A DNA stretch of 64,000 nt from Pseudomonas lactis (GTDB lineage Bacteria; Pseudomonadota; Gammaproteobacteria; Pseudomonadales; Pseudomonadaceae). A program made the translations under genes and the position numbers. The notes below the pieces were generated by a model. It saw nothing but the letters and a program-made list of their open reading frames with translations, did not search any database and was not told the DNA's origin. How positions within the stretch are numbered: the first letter of the stretch is position 1; each line of letters starts with the position of its first letter. Location of the stretch: assembly GCF_001439845.1 (NCBI RefSeq), contig NZ_JYLO01000012.1, positions 248,001-312,000 of the forward strand, read 5' to 3'. This document shows positions 62,069 to 64,000 of the stretch, piece after piece.

Positions 62069-64000
62069 ATGACTCGAACCCGATCTCCCCGTTCCCGTAA
62101 AAAACCTCCTTCCCGCGGCCCGCGCCCTTGGCTGGGCTGGGTGATCAAGCTTGGCCTGGTGGGCCTTGTGGCAGTCGCCGGCCTTGCGGTGTACCTCGAT
62201 GCCGTGGTGCAGGAAAAATTCTCCGGCAAGCGCTGGACGATTCCGGCCAAGGTGTATGCACGCCCGCTGGAACTGTTCTCTGGCCAGAAGCTCAGCAAGG
62301 AAGATTTCCTCACCGAGCTCGACGCGCTGGGCTACCGCCGTGAACCTGTGAGCAATGGCCCAGGCGCTGCGGCGGTCAGCGGTAACACCGTCGACCTGAA
62401 CACCCGTGGCTTCCAGTTCTACGAAGGCCTGGAAAAAGCCCAGCCGGTGCGCGTGCGTTTCTCTGGCGATTATGTGGCAGAGCTGTCGTCGCTCAATGGC
62501 TCCAAGCTGCCAGTAGTGCGTCTTGAACCGTTGCTGATCGGCGGTATTTACCCGAAAAACCTTGAAGATCGCATCCTGATCAAGCTCGATCAGGTGCCGC
62601 CGTACCTGCTGGAAACCCTTGTCGCTGTCGAAGATCGCGATTTCTATAGCCACTGGGGTGTCTCGCCGAAGTCGATCGCCCGCGCTATCTGGGTCAACAC
62701 CTCCGGCGGCAAGATGACCCAAGGCGGCAGTACGTTGACGCAACAGTTGGTCAAGAACTTCTACCTGACCAACGAACGCAGCCTCACCCGTAAACTCACC
62801 GAAGCCATGATGGCGATGTTGCTGGAGCTGCATTACAGCAAGCAGGAAATCCTCGAGGCCTACCTCAACGAGGTATTCGTCGGGCAGGATGGCCAGCGCG
62901 CCGTGCACGGTTTCGGCCTGGCCAGCCAGTTCTTCTTCGGGCAGCCGTTGTCCGAGTTGAAGTTGCATCAGGTCGCGTTGCTGGTGGGGATGGTGAAGGG
63001 GCCGTCCTATTACAACCCGCGCCGCAACCCGGAGCGTGCGCTTGAACGTCGCAACCTGGTGCTCGATGTGCTGGAGCAGCAGGGTGTCGCTACCGCTGAA
63101 CAAGTCGCCGCTGCGAAAAAAATGCCACTGGGCGTGACCACCCGCGGCAAGCTGGCGGATAGCTCATTCCCTGGCTTTATCGACCTGGTCAAGCGCCAAC
63201 TGCGCGAAGACTACCGCGACGAAGACTTGACCGAAGAGGGCCTGCGGATCTTCACCAGCTTCGACCCCATCCTGCAGATGAAGGCCGAAGCGTCGGTCAA
63301 CGACACCTTCAAGCGCCTGACCGGCCGTAAAGGCTCGGATGAAGTCGAAGCCGCCATGGTCGTGACCAACCCGGAAACCGGCGAAGTCCAGGCCATGATC
63401 GGCAGCCGGCAGGCCAGTTTCGCCGGTTTCAACCGCGCACTGGATGCCGTGCGGCCGATTGGCTCGCTGGTCAAGCCCGCGGTCTACCTCACAGCACTGG
63501 AAAAACCCAGCAAGTACACGCTGACCAGTTGGCTGTCCGATGACCCGCTGTCGGTCAAAGGTGCGGATGGACAGGTGTGGACCCCCAAGAACTTCGACCG
63601 CCGCTCCCATGGCACGGTGTTCCTGTATCAAGGGTTGGCGCATTCCTACAACATCTCGACCTCGCGCCTGGGGCTTGAGGTCGGTGTGCCAAATGTCCTG
63701 AAAACCATAGCGCGACTGGGGGTGGAGCGTGAGTTCCCTGCATTCCCATCCATGCTTTTGGGCGCTGCGGCCATGACGCCGATGGAAGTGACCACCATGT
63801 ACCAGACCCTCGCCAACGGTGGTTTCAATACACCGATGCGCGGTATCCGCAGTGTGCTGACCGCCGATGGCGAACCGCTCAAGCGCTACCCGTTCCAGAT
63901 TCAGCAGCGCTTCGACGCGGGTTCCATTTACCTGATCCAGAACGCCATGCAGCGCGTGATGCGTGAGGGTACAGGGCGTTCGGTCTACAGCGTGCTGCCG
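62069..64000 (+). CDS. mrcB: Penicillin-binding protein 1B (cut by window edge)
   Basis: ATG 62069 to the window edge, 644 codons without a stop. Cytoplasmic basic start (MTRTRSPRSRKKPPSRGPR), one membrane helix (~21-42), UB2H domain, glycosyltransferase GT51 with catalytic Glu188 in VAVEDRDFYSHWGV and QGGSTLTQQLVKN, then transpeptidase with Ser466 in GSLVKP (SxxK) and SYN (526-528); the KTG box lies beyond the edge. Polymerises and cross-links peptidoglycan. TATAAT at 62055-62060 sits only 8 bp before the ATG and no ribosome-binding site is seen, so the mRNA may be nearly leaderless. Confidence 0.95.
   Translation, partial: MTRTRSPRSRKKPPSRGPRPWLGWVIKLGLVGLVAVAGLAVYLDAVVQEKFSGKRWTIPAKVYARPLELFSGQKLSKEDFLTELDALGYRREPVSNGPGAAAVSGNTVDLNTRGFQFYEGLEKAQPVRVRFSGDYVAELSSLNGSKLPVVRLEPLLIGGIYPKNLEDRILIKLDQVPPYLLETLVAVEDRDFYSHWGVSPKSIARAIWVNTSGGKMTQGGSTLTQQLVKNFYLTNERSLTRKLTEAMMAMLLELHYSKQEILEAYLNEVFVGQDGQRAVHGFGLASQFFFGQPLSELKLHQVALLVGMVKGPSYYNPRRNPERALERRNLVLDVLEQQGVATAEQVAAAKKMPLGVTTRGKLADSSFPGFIDLVKRQLREDYRDEDLTEEGLRIFTSFDPILQMKAEASVNDTFKRLTGRKGSDEVEAAMVVTNPETGEVQAMIGSRQASFAGFNRALDAVRPIGSLVKPAVYLTALEKPSKYTLTSWLSDDPLSVKGADGQVWTPKNFDRRSHGTVFLYQGLAHSYNISTSRLGLEVGVPNVLKTIARLGVEREFPAFPSMLLGAAAMTPMEVTTMYQTLANGGFNTPMRGIRSVLTADGEPLKRYPFQIQQRFDAGSIYLIQNAMQRVMREGTGRSVYSVLP

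Overview
The window is a stretch of core chromosome from a fluorescent-group Pseudomonas (P. fluorescens-like). The evidence is the gene order, which follows the P. aeruginosa PAO1 order lldP-lldR-smpB-ratA-rnfH-bamE-fur-recN-grpE-dnaK-dnaJ-dapB-carAB-greA-...-pnp-...-acs-pgi-panCB-folK-pcnB-cbrBA-gluQ-dksA-...-phu-prrF-...-mrcB almost step by step, together with high GC, Pseudomonas REP sequences between genes, and Pseudomonas-specific RNAs (crcZ, prrF). No prophage, insertion sequence, CRISPR array or obvious genomic island is present. The interest lies in the intergenic and regulatory DNA.

Layout. 1-2200: lactate permease lldP (cut by the left edge) with its GntR regulator lldR and a near-perfect LldR operator, then smpB. 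2200-5200: ratA-rnfH, a 0.9-kb tandem array of seven ~132-bp REP-pair units, then bamE divergent from fur. 5200-11230: recN with a LexA box, and the heat-shock genes grpE, dnaK and dnaJ with two sigma32-type promoters. 11230-17670: dapB, a carA leader with a terminator (attenuator-like), carA, carB, greA and a small membrane protein. 17680-24600: yhbY, rlmE, ftsH, folP, glmM, tpiA, secG, tRNA-Leu(GAG) and initiator tRNA-Met. 24640-33450: the translation/RNA cluster rimP-nusA-infB-rbfA-truB-rpsO-pnp. 33500-35170: a secreted double-BON protein with a sigma54-type promoter and an upstream dyad, followed by about 0.7 kb of REP and longer repeat DNA.

35180-47130 is read on the minus strand: a DUF748/OmpA-like protein, an RlmI-like methyltransferase, acetyl-CoA synthetase, pgi, panC-panB (no panD, unlike PAO1), folK and pcnB. 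47270-52400 is the carbon-control module: small ORF cbrX, sensor cbrA, sigma54 activator cbrB, and the sRNA crcZ with its -24/-12 promoter and CbrB-like dyads. 52460-56090: gluQ, dksA, an aminotransferase and sfsA. 56080-59400 is an iron module: a small Rieske protein and phuTUV (heme ABC importer) share an intergenic Fur box, and a single prrF sRNA gene with its own Fur box faces phuV. 59480-64000: a TfoX C-domain protein, a pentapeptide-repeat protein, a two-domain kinase/ATPase, and mrcB (PBP1b), cut by the right edge.

Several genes form clear regulatory circuits: LldR/lldP, CbrAB/crcZ, and Fur with phuTUV and prrF (the fur gene itself lies at 4.8-5.2 kb). No complete new gene system is evident. 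The less-described items are the tandem REP array, the sigma54 promoter and dyad ahead of the BON gene, the reduced phu-prrF locus, the missing panD and the structured repeat at about 34.7-35.1 kb.
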